A stretch of DNA of 64,000 bases. It comes from Kozakia baliensis. Lineage in GTDB: Bacteria; Pseudomonadota; Alphaproteobacteria; Acetobacterales; Acetobacteraceae. The position numbers and the translations under genes are program-made. The notes beneath the pieces were generated by a model. It was not told where the DNA came from, did not search any database, and saw only the letters and a list, made by a program, of their open reading frames with translations. This document shows positions 34,329-45,780 of the stretch, piece after piece. Numbering within the stretch: the first letter of the stretch is position 1; each line of letters begins with the position of its first letter. The stretch is taken from assembly GCF_001787335.1 (NCBI RefSeq), contig NZ_CP014674.1:628501-692500 (forward strand). The letters run 5' to 3'.

Positions 34329-35564
34329 TTAGGGATCGATACGGGGACGGCTAGGGCTAAGATGCGCCTGAAGGAAGGCGGAAACACCGCGTGCAAAACC
34401 CATAACGCCAAATTGGTGTTGACGATAAATAAGGTCATGCAGCCAACGCGGTGCAAGCCCCCGTAGGAAACCGCCACCAAAACTCTTGTCCTGGCTGAGC
34501 ATTCCCCAACCGTTGTAACCGCCCAACGCGACGACGGCACCGCGATCGCGATAGACGAACGGAGCAGGCGTATGACCGGCGGCGATTTCCGGAATCGCGC
34601 GGCCTAGATAGATACCTTGTTGACGCGCGACTTGTGCCGTTGCGGGCAAAGGAGCATCCATAATACGCGCGCAATCGCCCACGGCGTAGACGGAAACATC
34701 TTCCGTCGTGCGGAGTGTGTGATTGATCGCCAGTTGTCCGCCACGGCTCATTTCCAGCCCTTCGAACAGAGCCGTCGCATCTGTCGCGCGCACACCGGCC
34801 GCCCAAACACGGAGCGTGGCCGGAACGGTGCTGCCGTCCTTGAGGCGGAAACCGTCATGATCCACGCCGACGACCATCGCGTTGGTGCGGACGTCGATTC
34901 CTAGCCGTTCAAGCTCAGCCTTCGCATCTTCGGAGACGCGCTCGGGGAAGGCCGGAAGGATGCGCGGCCCCGTCTCGATCAACGTAGCGCGCAACGTGCG
35001 TTTGCGGGCTTCCACGCCGTAGCCGGGTGCGCGGTCGATGGCGCTGCACAACTCGGCTGCCAACTGCGTGCCGGTTGCGCCACCGCCGACGATGCCGAGT
35101 TCCAGCGTTTCGCCCGCCGCTGCGGCCTTGCGGAAAGCCTTGCGGAATTTCTCGTTGAAGGCATCCGCATCCGGCAGGCTGTCGATGAAGGTGCAGTTGG
35201 CCAGCACGCCCTCGATGCCGAAATCGTTGGCGCGCGAACCGAGCGCTACGACCAGAAGATCGTAAGGCACGGTCTGATCGTTGGAGAGGCGAATGGTGTG
35301 CGCGGCACGATCGACGCTCGCCAGCGATCCTTGGACGAAGGTGAAATTGAAGCGCGCCGCGGCTTCGGCGAAGGCGATGCAGTCACGCGATTGCTCGACG
35401 GTTCCAGCGGCAAATTCATGCAGCATCGGTTTCCAGTAATGGACGGAACCTTTATCGATCAGTGTCGTCTGTACTGCGGCGTTACGGGCGCGCCCTAAGG
35501 TCATGGCAGTTTCCATGCCTCCAACGCCGCCGCCGATGATGACTACCCTGAACCCGTCTGCCAT
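34329..35564 (-). CDS. ndh: Type II NADH dehydrogenase (NDH-2)
   Basis: A 411-residue FAD enzyme oxidising NADH and reducing ubiquinone without proton pumping. It has the FAD motif VVIIGGGVGGMETAM at the start, YWKPMLHEFAAGTV, the NADH-binding GIVGGGATGTQLAAEL, VYAVGDCARIMDAPLPATAQVARQQGIYLGR and a C-terminal membrane-binding region. The open frame runs further upstream, but the ATG at 35564 directly precedes the FAD motif. Acetic acid bacteria rely heavily on NDH-2 in their respiratory chain. Confidence 0.92.
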   Translation of the reverse strand: MADGFRVVIIGGGVGGMETAMTLGRARNAAVQTTLIDKGSVHYWKPMLHEFAAGTVEQSRDCIAFAEAAARFNFTFVQGSLASVDRAAHTIRLSNDQTVPYDLLVVALGSRANDFGIEGVLANCTFIDSLPDADAFNEKFRKAFRKAAAAGETLELGIVGGGATGTQLAAELCSAIDRAPGYGVEARKRTLRATLIETGPRILPAFPERVSEDAKAELERLGIDVRTNAMVVGVDHDGFRLKDGSTVPATLRVWAAGVRATDATALFEGLEMSRGGQLAINHTLRTTEDVSVYAVGDCARIMDAPLPATAQVARQQGIYLGRAIPEIAAGHTPAPFVYRDRGAVVALGGYNGWGMLSQDKSFGGGFLRGLAPRWLHDLIYRQHQFGVMGFARGVSAFLQAHLSPSRPRIDP

Positions 35565-35759
35565 AACCGCTCTCTCGCCTTTATGTGGTTGCCAGTGAAG
35601 TGTTAACCCACGGCTGTTCCCGCAAAATGGGAATGCGGCCAACCACTGCTTTTCACTCAATTCTCATCCGAGGCCGATTTTTCTCAGATGCGTTCGACCT
35701 CTATGGTGGGGTCTGCTCACGATGAGAGCAAGAACCCACATTGTCACGTTAGAGATATT

Positions 35760-36995
35760 TCAGCTTCGATACGAGCCGTTGATGTCGATATAGCCATGGG
35801 TCAGATCGCAAGTCCAAATCGTCGCATGACCATTGGCGAGGCCGAGGTCGATCTGGATATCGATCTCGTCTTCCTTCATGTGCGCCACGACCGGCGCTTC
35901 GTCATATCCCTCGACGACCGCTCCCATCCGTGCAATCCACGTCCCGCCGATCGCAACGGAAAGCGTGTCGCGGTTGGCGGCCTCGCCACTTTTGCCGACG
36001 GCCATGACGATCCGTCCCCAATTCGCGTCCTCACCGGCGATCGCCGTTTTGACCAGGGGCGAATTGCCCACGGCGAGTGCGATTTTTTTTGCCGATTCGT
36101 CACTGGTGCCGCCGGTGACGCGAATGGTCATCATCTTCGTGGCGCCTTCGCCATCGCGCACGACCAGAATGGCGAGTTCCCGCAGAAGATCGTGCAGAGC
36201 CGCGGCGAATTCGCTCAGGGCTGGATCATCGGCATGCGCCACCTGCGGATTTCCGGCTTTGCCCGTCGCGAAAAGCAAAACCATGTCCGATGTCGAAGTG
36301 TCGGAATCGACCGTGATCGCATTGAAGCTGGTTTCGATCCCGCGATGCAAAAGGGTCTGCAAAACATCGTTGGGCAGGGCGGCATCGGTTGCGACGAAAC
36401 CGAGCATGGTCGCCATATCCGGCGCGATCATGCCGCTGCCTTTGGCGATACCTTGTAGCTTGACCGTCGTATCGCCGATTCGAACTTCGCGGACGGCTGC
36501 TTTGGGGAAAGTATCGGTGGTCATGATAGCGCGTGCGGCGGCGCTCCACCCATCTTCACGCAGGCTTTCGTAAAGCTTGGGCATCGCATCGACGATTTTC
36601 TCAGCCGGCAGCTTTTCGCCGATGACGCCGGTGGAAGCGAGGAAAACGTCGGTCGCGGCACATTGTGTGAAGCGGGCGGCGGCGGCGGCGGAAACCTGCG
36701 TCGCCAGTACGCCAGCACGCCCGGTGAAGACGTTGGCGTTACCGGAATTGACAAGAAGCGCCCGGGCTTTGCCCTGCGCCAGGGCCGCCTTGCTCCAGTC
36801 GATCGGCGCGGCGGGGCATTTATTGCGTGTGAAAACACCTGCCACCGTCGTGCCCGGCGTGAATTCCATCATCATGAGGTCGTCGCGCCCCGTGTAACGG
36901 ATTCCAGCGGCGACAGAACCGAGTTTTACCCCGGCGATTTCTGTCAATTCTGGCAGGGGCCGCGCGAGCGGCGAGGTTGGAATTGCCTTGGCCAT
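35760..36995 (-). CDS. argJ: Bifunctional ornithine acetyltransferase / N-acetylglutamate synthase
   Basis: ArgJ recycles the acetyl group between acetylornithine and glutamate in arginine synthesis. The precursor self-cleaves before Thr in KGSGMIAPDMATMLGFVATDA, which is intact. Other family phrases are NKCPAAPIDWSKAAL, LVNSGNANVFTGRAG and the C-terminal DLTHGYIDINGSYRS. CGGAGGATT lies ahead of the ATG at 36995. Length 411 residues is normal. Confidence 0.95.
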   Translation of the reverse strand: MAKAIPTSPLARPLPELTEIAGVKLGSVAAGIRYTGRDDLMMMEFTPGTTVAGVFTRNKCPAAPIDWSKAALAQGKARALLVNSGNANVFTGRAGVLATQVSAAAAARFTQCAATDVFLASTGVIGEKLPAEKIVDAMPKLYESLREDGWSAAARAIMTTDTFPKAAVREVRIGDTTVKLQGIAKGSGMIAPDMATMLGFVATDAALPNDVLQTLLHRGIETSFNAITVDSDTSTSDMVLLFATGKAGNPQVAHADDPALSEFAAALHDLLRELAILVVRDGEGATKMMTIRVTGGTSDESAKKIALAVGNSPLVKTAIAGEDANWGRIVMAVGKSGEAANRDTLSVAIGGTWIARMGAVVEGYDEAPVVAHMKEDEIDIQIDLGLANGHATIWTCDLTHGYIDINGSYRS

Positions 36996-37134
36996 GCTAA
37001 TCCTCCGACGACGGAAAGCCCGGATCGGATTACCGGGCGATAATTCCCTGGAGGATGCACGGCTCACGCCTCAGGTCCAGCCCCCTTGTGTTCAATAACA
37101 AGAAGGACAGTCCTGAAACGGTTGCTTTTTTTGT

Positions 37135-38064
37135 TTAGTGAGAAGCCGGAGCGGCCGGAGCCGCGGCTGGCGGTGCGTTGGGGTCGATCGGCTTGCCCTG
37201 CGCATCGTAACGCACGACTTTCACCTTCGACTGCGCTTCGGTCACGATCTTGCGGACGTCATCGCGGATCAGCTGCTGGCGAATTTCGTCATGGACCTGC
37301 TCGATCGGCGGAACAGGGGCCACGCGCGTGCCGAGCACCTGAATGACATGATAGCCATACTGCGTCTTGACCGGCGTCTGGCTGATCGAGTTGGGCTTCA
37401 TTTTGAACGCGGCGTCAGAGAACGCCGGCAGCATGTCGCCCTTCTTGAACCAGCCCAGATCGCCACCGCTCGCGCCCGACCCCTTATCGGTCGAAACGCT
37501 CTTGGCGAGCTTCGCGAAATCCGCGCCGTGGTTCAGTTGCTTGATGATGTCCTGCGCCTGGGATTCGGACGCAACCAGGATGTGGCGGGCATGGATTTCC
37601 TGCTCACCCTTCTTGGACGCGTAGTTGGTCTGATACGCCTGCTTGATGGCGTCTTCCGTGACCTGCGGCGCGACCTTTTCGGACAGATAAGCGTTTTGTA
37701 GAGCGCTGTTCGCGGCTTCCTGCATCTGCGACTTAACGTCCGGCTTGTTGTTCAGGCCTTCCTTGTAAGCCTGAATTTGGATCGCTTTCTGGTCGATCAA
37801 CTGGCCGACGAGCAGGCCGATCAGCGTGCTGGCCGGTAGCTGACGGGCCTGCGGCGGCAGATTGGCGGCGGCGCGTTTGACGTCGTCCAGATGAATCTGC
37901 TGACCGTCGACTGACGCGATCAAAGGGTTCGGATTGGCAGGTGCGGCGGGCGCGGCGCTGGCAGCCGGGGTCTGGGTAGGGGCGGGAGCTGCGAAAGCAG
38001 ATGCGCCTAGCGTCGTGCCGGACAGGATGGCGGCGCAAGCAAGCGCCGAGCGGGTGAGCCGCAT
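37135..38064 (-). CDS. Periplasmic parvulin-type peptidyl-prolyl isomerase
   Basis: A 309-residue exported foldase with signal peptide (MRLTRSALACAAILSGTTLGASAFA), an Ala/Pro linker, a SurA/PrsA-like N-terminal helical part and one rotamase domain (EIHARHILVASESQAQDIIKQL, SGGDLGWFKKGDMLPAFSDAAF, VKTQYGYHVIQVLG). The tail is Ala/Pro rich. It likely assists folding of exported proteins. It lies upstream of and divergent from secA. Confidence 0.9.
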   Translation of the reverse strand: MRLTRSALACAAILSGTTLGASAFAAPAPTQTPAASAAPAAPANPNPLIASVDGQQIHLDDVKRAAANLPPQARQLPASTLIGLLVGQLIDQKAIQIQAYKEGLNNKPDVKSQMQEAANSALQNAYLSEKVAPQVTEDAIKQAYQTNYASKKGEQEIHARHILVASESQAQDIIKQLNHGADFAKLAKSVSTDKGSGASGGDLGWFKKGDMLPAFSDAAFKMKPNSISQTPVKTQYGYHVIQVLGTRVAPVPPIEQVHDEIRQQLIRDDVRKIVTEAQSKVKVVRYDAQGKPIDPNAPPAAAPAAPASH

Positions 38065-38436
38065 GAATGCATGACCTCAATAAACGATTGAAACGGCGCG
38101 CACCATGACCCAGCCCGGTAAGAGGAGCAAGGCCGAACGCAGGTGTTTATGAGGTTTTTGCTCCATGACGATGGGCAAGTTCATATAAAAATCACATGGC
38201 AGAGGCGGTTTGAGTGCAGATAGAGGAAGCAATGGAGAGGAGTTGGTTGACCCGAGAGGGGGGCGGCCTTATCTCATCTTCGCGCGAAATCTCCCGTTTC
38301 CGATCGGTTGCCCCCTTTTCGTTTGGGTGCGCCTCGGTGTTTTCCGGCTCAGGAAAGCGACCGTTCGGCATAGGACGAGCGCGCCAGTAGCCAGAGGCCC
38401 TTTTTCCTGGGTCGCGTCGTCGTCAGAAGGTCAGTC
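38065..38436. other. Intergenic region between the parvulin gene and secA
   Basis: About 370 bases separating divergent genes. It should contain both promoters and the secA leader. I see no convincing small gene, SecM-like arrest peptide or riboswitch in it. Confidence 0.5.
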
Positions 38437-41163
38437 ATGTTCGCAAGTCTCGCCCGCGCCCTGTTCGGCACCGCAAATGATCGCTCCTTGAAGAGTTATC
38501 AGCGCCGTGTGCCTGAAATCAACGCGCTGGAACCCGCCATCCAGGCGTTGGACGATGCCGCGTTGCGGGCCAAAACCGAGGAATTCAAGCAACGGATCGC
38601 AGCCGGTGAAAGCCAGGACAAGCTGCTGCCCGAAGCTTTCGCCGTATGTCGTGAGGCATCGCGCCGCGTGTTGGGGATGCGCCATTTCGACGTGCAGCTC
38701 ATCGGCGGCATGGTTCTGCAATCGGGACGCATCGCCGAGATGCGCACCGGCGAAGGCAAGACGCTGGTGGCGACGCTGGCGGTGTATCTGAGCGCGCTGG
38801 CTGGAAAAGGCGTGCACGTCGTTACGGTCAACGATTATCTGGCCCGGCGCGACGCCGAGGAAATGAGCAAGCTCTACAGTTTCCTCGGCCTGTCCACCGG
38901 CGTAATCGTGCCGAACCTGTCGGACGACGAACGTCGCGCCGCTTATGCTTCGGACATCACCTATGGCACGAACAACGAATTCGGCTTCGATTATCTGCGC
39001 GATAATATGAAGTATACGCTGGAGGAAATGGTCCAGCGCCCGTTCCATCATGCCATCGTCGATGAGGTGGATAGCATTCTGATCGACGAGGCGCGTACGC
39101 CGTTGATCATTTCAGGACCGGCGGACGATAGTTCGGATCTGTATCGTTCCGTGGACGGCGTTGTCGCGCAACTCGTGCAGACGCCGGAAAATTACGAGAA
39201 GGACGAAAAGCTCCGCAGCGTCATCCTGACCGAGCAGGGTTCCGACAATGTCGAGCAGATGCTGCACGAGGCCGGGATTCTGAACGATGGCGGCCTTTAC
39301 GACGTCCACAACATCGCTGTGATGCATCACGTTCAGCAATCCTTGCGGGCCTACACCCTGTTCCAGCGTGACGTGGAATATATCGTGCGTGGCGGCAAAG
39401 TCGTGATTATCGACGAATTCACTGGCCGTATGATGGATGGCCGCCGCTATTCCGATGGTCTCCATCAGGCGTTGGAGGCGAAAGAGCGGGTCGAAATCCA
39501 GCCGGAAAACCAGACGCTCGCTTCCATCACCTTCCAGAATTATTTCCGCCTCTATCCCAAATTGTCCGGCATGACCGGCACGGCGATGACCGAGGCCGAT
39601 GAATTCGCCGAAATCTATAAGCTCGATGTGGTGGAAATCCCCACCAATCTGCCGGTAGCGCGGCGGGATACGGATGACGAAGTCTATATTACCGCGCGGG
39701 AAAAATACGATGCGGTGGCGAATCTGATTCACGAGATTTCCGCAACCGGTCAGCCGGTTCTGGTCGGCACGACCTCCATCGAAAAGAGCGAATATCTCTC
39801 CAATCTGCTTAAAAAGCAGAACGTTCCGCATAGCGTGCTTAATGCACGTTTCCATGAGATGGAATCTCAGATCATCGCTCAGGCGGGTTCGCCAGGTTCG
39901 ATCACGATCGCGACCAATATGGCCGGCCGTGGTACGGATATTAAGCTTGGCGGCAATCTGGATATGTTGATCCGCCAGAAGCTGGAAGGCATCGAAGACG
40001 AAGCCAAGCACGAGAGCGAAGCGTTGCGTCTGCGTGAAGAGATCGCGCGCAACCACGAGAAGGTGCGTGATATCGGTGGCCTTTATGTGATCGGCACCGA
40101 GCGGCATGAGAGCCGCCGAATCGACAACCAGTTGCGTGGCCGTTCGGGCCGTCAGGGCGATCCGGGCGCGTCCCGTTTCTTCCTTTCGCTCGAAGACGAT
40201 CTGATGCGCATCTATGGCGGCGATCGGATGGGGGGCATGTGGACGAAGCTGGGGCTGAAGGAAGGCGAGGCGATCGTCCATCCTTGGCTCAATAAGGCTT
40301 TGGAACGCGCTCAGAAGAAGGTCGAAGCGCGCAATTTCGACATGCGTAAGAACGTCCTCAAATATGACGACGTCATGAACGACCAGCGCAAAGAGGTGTA
40401 TGCGCAGCGCCGTGAATACATGGCGATGGAGGATGTCTCCGGCATCGTTCAAGAGCTGCGCGAGCAGAGCATCGAGGAATTGGTGCATCTCCGCATTCCT
40501 GAAAAGGCCTTCGCTGAGCAGTGGGAAAGTGAGGAATTGGAGCAGGATCTGTTCAAGCTCCTCAACATCGAATTCCCGATTCGCGACTGGGCCAAGGAAG
40601 ACGGCATGGACGCCGAAATGGTGATCCAGCGCGTCGAGGAAGCCGCTGCGCAGGCGCAGGCGGCGCGCGCGGCGAATATCGGCCCCAACATCATGCGGCA
40701 TATCGAAAAGCAAGTATTGCTCACCTCGTTCGATGCCGTGTGGAAAGAGCATCTTCATGCGCTCGACCAGTTGCGCCAGGGCATCGGCCTACGCGCTTAT
40801 GGCCAGCGCGATCCGCTGAACGAATATAAGCAAGAAGCTTATATGCTGTTCACGGCGATGCTCGACGATATGCGCAACCGCGTGACGACAACGATGTCGC
40901 GGATCGAAGTCGTGCAGCAGGCGGACCCGTTCCCTGAGTTCCAGGGGCAGGCCATCCCGCCAAATCCGCAGGATCAACCCATGCCGGGGCTGGAACCGCA
41001 GAATGTGGGCGCGCCGTCGCCTTCCGGCGTTTTGCCGCAAAATGCCGCGATGGATGTGACGCTAGGTCAGGTGCAGGAATGGGCCGCGACGACGCCGCGC
41101 AACGCGCCTTGCCCTTGCGGTTCGGGAAAGAAATTCAAGCATTGCCACGGCCGTCTGGCCTGA
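38437..41163 (+). CDS. secA: Preprotein translocase ATPase SecA
   Basis: The 908-residue motor of Sec export. Visible are the N-terminal [16 protein letters not shown], Walker [14 protein letters not shown], the [19 protein letters not shown] box, the YEKDEKL preprotein cross-linking region, [40 protein letters not shown] and the C-terminal zinc-binding and SecB-binding motif [14 protein letters not shown]. It is complete and of normal length. Confidence 0.98.
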   Translation: MFASLARALFGTANDRSLKSYQRRVPEINALEPAIQALDDAALRAKTEEFKQRIAAGESQDKLLPEAFAVCREASRRVLGMRHFDVQLIGGMVLQSGRIAEMRTGEGKTLVATLAVYLSALAGKGVHVVTVNDYLARRDAEEMSKLYSFLGLSTGVIVPNLSDDERRAAYASDITYGTNNEFGFDYLRDNMKYTLEEMVQRPFHHAIVDEVDSILIDEARTPLIISGPADDSSDLYRSVDGVVAQLVQTPENYEKDEKLRSVILTEQGSDNVEQMLHEAGILNDGGLYDVHNIAVMHHVQQSLRAYTLFQRDVEYIVRGGKVVIIDEFTGRMMDGRRYSDGLHQALEAKERVEIQPENQTLASITFQNYFRLYPKLSGMTGTAMTEADEFAEIYKLDVVEIPTNLPVARRDTDDEVYITAREKYDAVANLIHEISATGQPVLVGTTSIEKSEYLSNLLKKQNVPHSVLNARFHEMESQIIAQAGSPGSITIATNMAGRGTDIKLGGNLDMLIRQKLEGIEDEAKHESEALRLREEIARNHEKVRDIGGLYVIGTERHESRRIDNQLRGRSGRQGDPGASRFFLSLEDDLMRIYGGDRMGGMWTKLGLKEGEAIVHPWLNKALERAQKKVEARNFDMRKNVLKYDDVMNDQRKEVYAQRREYMAMEDVSGIVQELREQSIEELVHLRIPEKAFAEQWESEELEQDLFKLLNIEFPIRDWAKEDGMDAEMVIQRVEEAAAQAQAARAANIGPNIMRHIEKQVLLTSFDAVWKEHLHALDQLRQGIGLRAYGQRDPLNEYKQEAYMLFTAMLDDMRNRVTTTMSRIEVVQQADPFPEFQGQAIPPNPQDQPMPGLEPQNVGAPSPSGVLPQNAAMDVTLGQVQEWAATTPRNAPCPCGSGKKFKHCHGRLA

Positions 41164-41193
41164 TCGACGCTTTGCAGATTTGAGGAGAAGACC

Positions 41194-41943
41194 ATGGCCG
41201 GTCATTCGCAATTTAAAAACATCATGCATCGTAAAGGCGCGCAGGACGCCAAGCGCGCCAAGCAATTCGCCAAAGTTCTGCGTGAGATCACCGTAGCCGC
41301 GCGTTCGGGCCTTCCGGATCCTGCATCGAATCCGCGCCTGCGTGCCGCGATCTATGCGGCGCGCGAAGTCAACATGCCCAAAGACAATGTCGAGCGCGCC
41401 ATCAAGAAGGCCACCGGTGCAGGCGGTAGCGACGATTACGTGGAAGTCCGCTACGAAGGCTACGGCCCGGCAGGCGTCGCTATCATCGTCGAAGGTTTGA
41501 CGGATAACCGCAACCGCACGGCGGGAGAGGTGCGCGCGGCGTTCTCCAAGCATGGCGGTTCGCTCGGCGAGACGAATTCGGTTTCCTTCATGTTCCAGCG
41601 TCTGGGCGTTATCGCCTATCCGAAGGATGTGGCGAGCGAAGACGACATGCTGGAAGCGGCGATCGAGGCCGGGGCGGACAACGTCGTGACGACGGACGAA
41701 GAGCACGAGATTACCTGTGCCATGGAAAACTTCTTCGCCGTGCGCGATGCGCTGGAAAGCCGCTTCGGTGAGCCGCAATCGGCCAAGCTGGACTGGCGGC
41801 CCGAAAACAGCATCACGCTGGATGAGGAAAAAGCCCGCTCGGTGCTGAAACTGATCGACGTACTGGAAGACAGCGACGACATTCAGGCCGTCTACGCCAA
41901 TTTCGATCTGCCGGACGACGTCGCTCAGGCGCTTGCTGCTTGA
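41194..41943 (+). CDS. yebC: YebC/PmpR family protein
   Basis: A 249-residue YebC-type protein ([77 protein letters not shown]). The family is annotated as transcriptional regulators, and recent work links members to relief of ribosome stalling at proline-rich sites. It overlaps ruvC by TTGA, a conserved arrangement with the ruv genes. Confidence 0.93.
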   Translation: MAGHSQFKNIMHRKGAQDAKRAKQFAKVLREITVAARSGLPDPASNPRLRAAIYAAREVNMPKDNVERAIKKATGAGGSDDYVEVRYEGYGPAGVAIIVEGLTDNRNRTAGEVRAAFSKHGGSLGETNSVSFMFQRLGVIAYPKDVASEDDMLEAAIEAGADNVVTTDEEHEITCAMENFFAVRDALESRFGEPQSAKLDWRPENSITLDEEKARSVLKLIDVLEDSDDIQAVYANFDLPDDVAQALAA

Positions 41944-42446
41944 TCCGTCTCATGGGCATCGACCCTGGCTTGCGTTTTATGGGCTGGGGCATGATCGACG
42001 TGGAGGGCAACCGCCTGAAACACGTGGCTTCGGGTGTGATCGGCACGGATGGCGCCGAGTCCGTCCCGCTGCGCCTGTGCGAACTACACGGCGCGCTGCA
42101 AAAGCTGATCCGCGAATATGCACCCGCCGAGGCGGCGGTTGAAGAAACCTACGTGAACCGCAATGGTTCTTCGACACTCAAATTGGGCTATGCGCGCGGC
42201 GTCGCTTTGCTGACCCCCGCCTATGAAGGTCTTCCGGTGGCGGAATACGGTGCGATGATGGTGAAGAAATCCGTCGTCGGCACGGGCTCTGCAACCAAGG
42301 AGCAGGTTACGATGATGGTCAAGCGCCTGTTGCCGGGCGCGATCATTCACCGGGCGGATGCCTCCGATGCGCTGGCGGTGGCGATCTGCCATGCGCATCA
42401 TCGTGTCAGCGCGCAACACGTTGCGGCAGGAAAACGGATGGCATGA
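41940..42446 (+). CDS. ruvC: Holliday junction resolvase RuvC
   Basis: A 168-residue junction endonuclease with the acidic catalytic set in [14 protein letters not shown] (first Asp), [10 protein letters not shown] (Glu) and [16 protein letters not shown] (Asp pair). The TTG at 41940 overlaps the yebC stop; an ATG four codons later is the alternative. It nicks junctions moved by RuvAB. Confidence 0.95.
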   Translation: MIRLMGIDPGLRFMGWGMIDVEGNRLKHVASGVIGTDGAESVPLRLCELHGALQKLIREYAPAEAAVEETYVNRNGSSTLKLGYARGVALLTPAYEGLPVAEYGAMMVKKSVVGTGSATKEQVTMMVKRLLPGAIIHRADASDALAVAICHAHHRVSAQHVAAGKRMA

Positions 42447-43048
42447 TTGGCCAATTGACGGGACTTGTCGGGCAAGTCGAGACGGATCGTTGTCTGATCG
42501 ATGTGAACGGCGTCGGTTATGTCGTGTCGGCTTCCACGCGCACGCTGGCGAATCTGCCATCGCCGCCGGAAAAGGCGCGCGTTCTGATCGAAACCGTGGT
42601 GCGCGAAGATGCGATCCAGCTTTTCGGTTTCGCCACGGGCGATGAACGCGAATGGTTCCGATTGCTGACGACGGTGCAAGGTGTGGGTGCGAAGGTCGCG
42701 CTGGCGATTCTCTCCGTATCCGGCCCTGGCGAATTGATCACCATCATCAGTAGCGGCGATAAAGCCAGCCTGACTCGCGCCGCCGGAGTGGGTGGGCGAC
42801 TGGCCGAACGCATCCTGAGCGAACTCAAGAACAAGGTTGCCAAAATGCCGGCCGGCGGTGGCCCGACCATGGCGGCGGCTGGCACGCCCGTTGGCGCCAG
42901 CGTCGAAGCGGATGCTCTGCTGGCGCTGGCTGGGCTGGGCTTTCGCCGCGCCGAGGCATGGCCGGTCCTTAATCGCGTGCTGACCGAGCATGAAGGCGCG
43001 AGCCTCGATGTGGCGATTCGTCTCTCCTTGAAGGAATTGGCGCGATGA
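42443..43048 (+). CDS. ruvA: Holliday junction DNA helicase subunit RuvA
   Basis: A 201-residue RuvA: the N-terminal OB fold ([28 protein letters not shown]), helix-hairpin-helix motifs ([18 protein letters not shown] and [17 protein letters not shown]) and the C-terminal RuvB-binding domain ([22 protein letters not shown]). It overlaps ruvC and ruvB by four bases each. Confidence 0.95.
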   Translation: MIGQLTGLVGQVETDRCLIDVNGVGYVVSASTRTLANLPSPPEKARVLIETVVREDAIQLFGFATGDEREWFRLLTTVQGVGAKVALAILSVSGPGELITIISSGDKASLTRAAGVGGRLAERILSELKNKVAKMPAGGGPTMAAAGTPVGASVEADALLALAGLGFRRAEAWPVLNRVLTEHEGASLDVAIRLSLKELAR

Positions 43049-44103
43049 GCGAGTTTGAGCGCGGCCCAATGGATGCCGCTCGAACGCCGGAAGATTCAGC
43101 CGAGGCTGGGCTACGTCCGCAAACGCTGGACGATTTCACCGGTCAGCGCGCCAGTCGCGAAAATCTCTCTGTTTTTATCCAGGCGGCTAAATCCCGAAGC
43201 GAAGCGCTGGATCATGTGTTGCTTCACGGTCCGCCAGGCTTGGGCAAAACGACCTTGGCGCAGATCGTGGCGCGAGAGTTGGGTGTTGGATTCCGCGCTA
43301 CCTCTGGGCCGGTAATTCAGCGGGCGGGCGATCTTGCGGCGATCCTGACCAATCTCCAGCCCAACGATGTGCTGTTCATCGACGAAATTCATCGCCTCCA
43401 ACCGGCGATCGAGGAAGTGCTCTATCCCGCGATGGAGGATTTTCAGCTCGATCTGATCATCGGGGAAGGGCCTGCCGCGCGCTCCGTACGAATCGATCTG
43501 GCCCCGTTCACTTTGGTGGCGGCGACCACACGCGCCGGTTTGCTCGCCACTCCCTTGCGCGATCGTTTCGGGATTCCGCTGCGCCTGGTGTTTTATACGC
43601 CGGATGAGTTGCGCCAGATCGTCTCACGCGGCGCGCTCAAGCTCGGCATGAATCTGACGCAGGAAGGCGCGGAGGAGATCGCGCGCCGTTCGCGTGGAAC
43701 GCCGCGAATCGCAGGAAGGCTTCTGCGCCGCGTGCGCGACTTCGCCGCCGTCGGCGCGCCGAAAGATCGCGCTATCACGCGTGAAATGGCCGATGCTGCG
43801 CTGGCCCGGCTTGAAGTGGATGAACGAGGGCTGGACGCCATGGATCGGCGTTATCTACTCCGCATCGCCGAGCACCATCATGGCGGGCCGGTTGGTGTGG
43901 AAACGCTTGCCGCCGCACTGGCGGAGGCGCGCGATACATTGGAGGACGTCATCGAGCCTTACCTCATCCAAGAGGGACTCGTGCTCCGTACCTCGCGTGG
44001 CCGTATGTTGGGCGAGCGCGGATGGCAGCATTTGGGCCTAGTGCCGCCTGCCTCTCAAAGCGATCAGTTCGATATGCTGCGTGAGAGTGGCGATGAAGCA
44101 TAA
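43045..44103 (+). CDS. ruvB: Holliday junction branch migration ATPase RuvB
   Basis: A 352-residue AAA+ motor: [12 protein letters not shown], Walker [16 protein letters not shown], Walker [12 protein letters not shown], the [22 protein letters not shown] sensor region and the winged-helix end ([22 protein letters not shown]). It drives branch migration with RuvA. Confidence 0.97.
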   Translation: MSEFERGPMDAARTPEDSAEAGLRPQTLDDFTGQRASRENLSVFIQAAKSRSEALDHVLLHGPPGLGKTTLAQIVARELGVGFRATSGPVIQRAGDLAAILTNLQPNDVLFIDEIHRLQPAIEEVLYPAMEDFQLDLIIGEGPAARSVRIDLAPFTLVAATTRAGLLATPLRDRFGIPLRLVFYTPDELRQIVSRGALKLGMNLTQEGAEEIARRSRGTPRIAGRLLRRVRDFAAVGAPKDRAITREMADAALARLEVDERGLDAMDRRYLLRIAEHHHGGPVGVETLAAALAEARDTLEDVIEPYLIQEGLVLRTSRGRMLGERGWQHLGLVPPASQSDQFDMLRESGDEA

Positions 44104-44509
44104 AATCGGTTTTCGCGTCTATTACGAAGATACCGATGCGGGTGGCATCGTCTATCATGCTCGTTATCTCGCTTTCGCCGAGCGCGCCCGTACGGAAGCC
44201 ATGCGCGAACTCAGCGCCTCGGCGCAGGAAATGCTGGCCGAGACGGGGCTGGCTTTCGTCGTCAGGCGCGTCAACGCGGAATATCGCCGGCCCTTGCGTC
44301 TCGATGACTGGATGGAAGTCGAGACGAGCTTGCTGGAGCTTAGGGCTGCGCGTTGCCGATTGCGCCAGGACATAACGTGTGGCGAGATGCTCGCGGTAAC
44401 ATTGAATATCGAGTTGGCGTGTATTGCGCAGGAATCGGGACGTCCTGCCCGAATTCCGCCGCGATGGCATGTTTCGTTAAACCGGCTGGTCGCAACATCG
44501 GAAGATTAA
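44093..44509 (+). CDS. ybgC: Tol-Pal associated acyl-CoA thioesterase YbgC
   Basis: A 138-residue hotdog-fold thioesterase with the family start [29 protein letters not shown], containing the catalytic Asp. It is the usual first gene of tol operons. The start at 44093 lies inside the ruvB 3' end, so translation is probably coupled. It hydrolyses short-chain acyl-CoA or acyl-ACP; its link to Tol-Pal function is not settled. Confidence 0.92.
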   Translation: MKHKIGFRVYYEDTDAGGIVYHARYLAFAERARTEAMRELSASAQEMLAETGLAFVVRRVNAEYRRPLRLDDWMEVETSLLELRAARCRLRQDITCGEMLAVTLNIELACIAQESGRPARIPPRWHVSLNRLVATSED

Positions 44510-44606
44510 AGCGATCATCTCAGGTGAAACGGGGCGATTCGGGATATGCGCCGCCCCCGCATGAATTGTATATGCGGGACGCAGAACGAAGCCTCAGGAG
44601 GTTTTT

Positions 44607-45323
44607 TTGGATCGAGCGGTTGATGCGGCCAATTTAGGTGCCGCTGCGGCTGGTTTATCGCCGTTGGACTTATTCTTGCACGCCTCCATCGTCGTGAAGC
44701 TGGTCATGCTCGGACTGATCGGGTGCAGCGCCTTCGTATGGGCGATCATCGTCGAGAAGTTCATTCTTATTCGCCGCGTCAATCGCGAGGCGACGGAATT
44801 CGAGGATCGATTCTGGTCGGGCGGCAGCCTGGATGATCTGTACGAATCCGATGGCGCGAAGCCGCTTCACCCGATGGCGGCCGTCTTCGGTGCGGCCATG
44901 GGCGAATGGCGTCGTTCGGCGCGTATTTCCGGTGTCGATCTGGCGCGTGGCGGCGTGCGCGATCGCGTGGATCGGGCCATCAATATTACGATCGCACGCG
45001 AAATGGAGCGTTTGAGCCGCCGGGTGTTGTTCCTGGCGACCATCGGCCCCGTCGCGCCGTTTGTGGGTCTGTTCGGCACCGTGTGGGGCATCATGCACGC
45101 GTTCGGCTCGATCGCCGCGATGCACAACACCAATCTCGCCGTAGTCGCGCCGGGTATCTCCGAAGCGTTGTTCGCGACGGCCATCGGCCTCGTCACGGCG
45201 ATTCCCGCTTATGTGGCCTATAACGTGATCAGTGGCGCGCTCGACAATTTCGCGGAACGCATGGAAGCGTTCGGAACGGAATTCGCGGCCATTCTTTCGC
45301 GCCAGTCCGAAGAACGGAGCTAA
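44607..45323 (+). CDS. tolQ: Tol-Pal system proton channel subunit TolQ
   Basis: A 238-residue MotA/ExbB-type protein with three membrane segments (VVKLVMLGLIGCSAFVWAIIV; LFLATIGPVAPFVGLFGTVWGIMHAF; ATAIGLVTAIPAYVAYNVI). With TolR it uses the proton gradient to energise TolA during outer membrane constriction at division. The start is a TTG preceded by AGGAGG. Confidence 0.95.
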   Translation: MDRAVDAANLGAAAAGLSPLDLFLHASIVVKLVMLGLIGCSAFVWAIIVEKFILIRRVNREATEFEDRFWSGGSLDDLYESDGAKPLHPMAAVFGAAMGEWRRSARISGVDLARGGVRDRVDRAINITIAREMERLSRRVLFLATIGPVAPFVGLFGTVWGIMHAFGSIAAMHNTNLAVVAPGISEALFATAIGLVTAIPAYVAYNVISGALDNFAERMEAFGTEFAAILSRQSEERS

Positions 45324-45328
45324 CGCTC

Positions 45329-45763
45329 ATGGCGATTTCGGCAGGAGGCGGCCCGACGCGTGGCCGCCGGCGTCGCCCGGCATCGGAAATCAACGTTACG
45401 CCGTTGGTGGACGTCATGCTGGTGTTGCTGATCATTTTCATGGTGACCGCGCCGATGATGACGAGCGGCGTCAATGTCGATCTTCCCAAGACCGATGCCA
45501 GCCCGCTCAACGCCGACACCAAGCCCATTACCGTTTCGGTCAAGAATGACGGCACGTTGTTCCTGGGGGACGACCCGGTTTCCGCAGATCAATTGGTGGA
45601 TCGCTTGAAAGAGGCTTCGCAGAACGATCCGACGCACCGGATTTTTGTCCGCGCGGATGCTCATATCAATTACGGTCAGGTGATGGACATTATGGGCCGT
45701 ATTACATCGGGTGGTTTCACGCACGTGGCGCTGCTTGCCCAGCAGCCGACCTCGGCGCAATAG
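45329..45763 (+). CDS. tolR: Tol-Pal system protein TolR
   Basis: A 144-residue ExbD/TolR protein. It has a Gly/Arg-rich cytosolic start (GGGPTRGRRRRPASEINVTPLVDVMLVLLIIFMV) whose membrane helix holds the conserved Asp of the proton path, followed by the periplasmic domain. It follows tolQ after 5 bases. Confidence 0.95.
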   Translation: MAISAGGGPTRGRRRRPASEINVTPLVDVMLVLLIIFMVTAPMMTSGVNVDLPKTDASPLNADTKPITVSVKNDGTLFLGDDPVSADQLVDRLKEASQNDPTHRIFVRADAHINYGQVMDIMGRITSGGFTHVALLAQQPTSAQ

Positions 45764-45780
45764 AGCAGGGGGCCGGCGCT

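Noticed and set aside
35706-35739. Hairpin GTGGG...CCCAC downstream of argJ as terminator
   Set aside because: It has an internal loop and no T run on the minus strand.
38065-38436. SecM-like regulatory peptide upstream of secA
   Set aside because: The open frames there lack a signal peptide and any arrest-like C-terminus; secA control by SecM is not expected in this group.
39112-40758. 548-codon open frame antisense to secA
   Set aside because: It is the mirror of a highly conserved coding sequence with strong third-position GC; the translation shows no domain and lacks a ribosome binding site.
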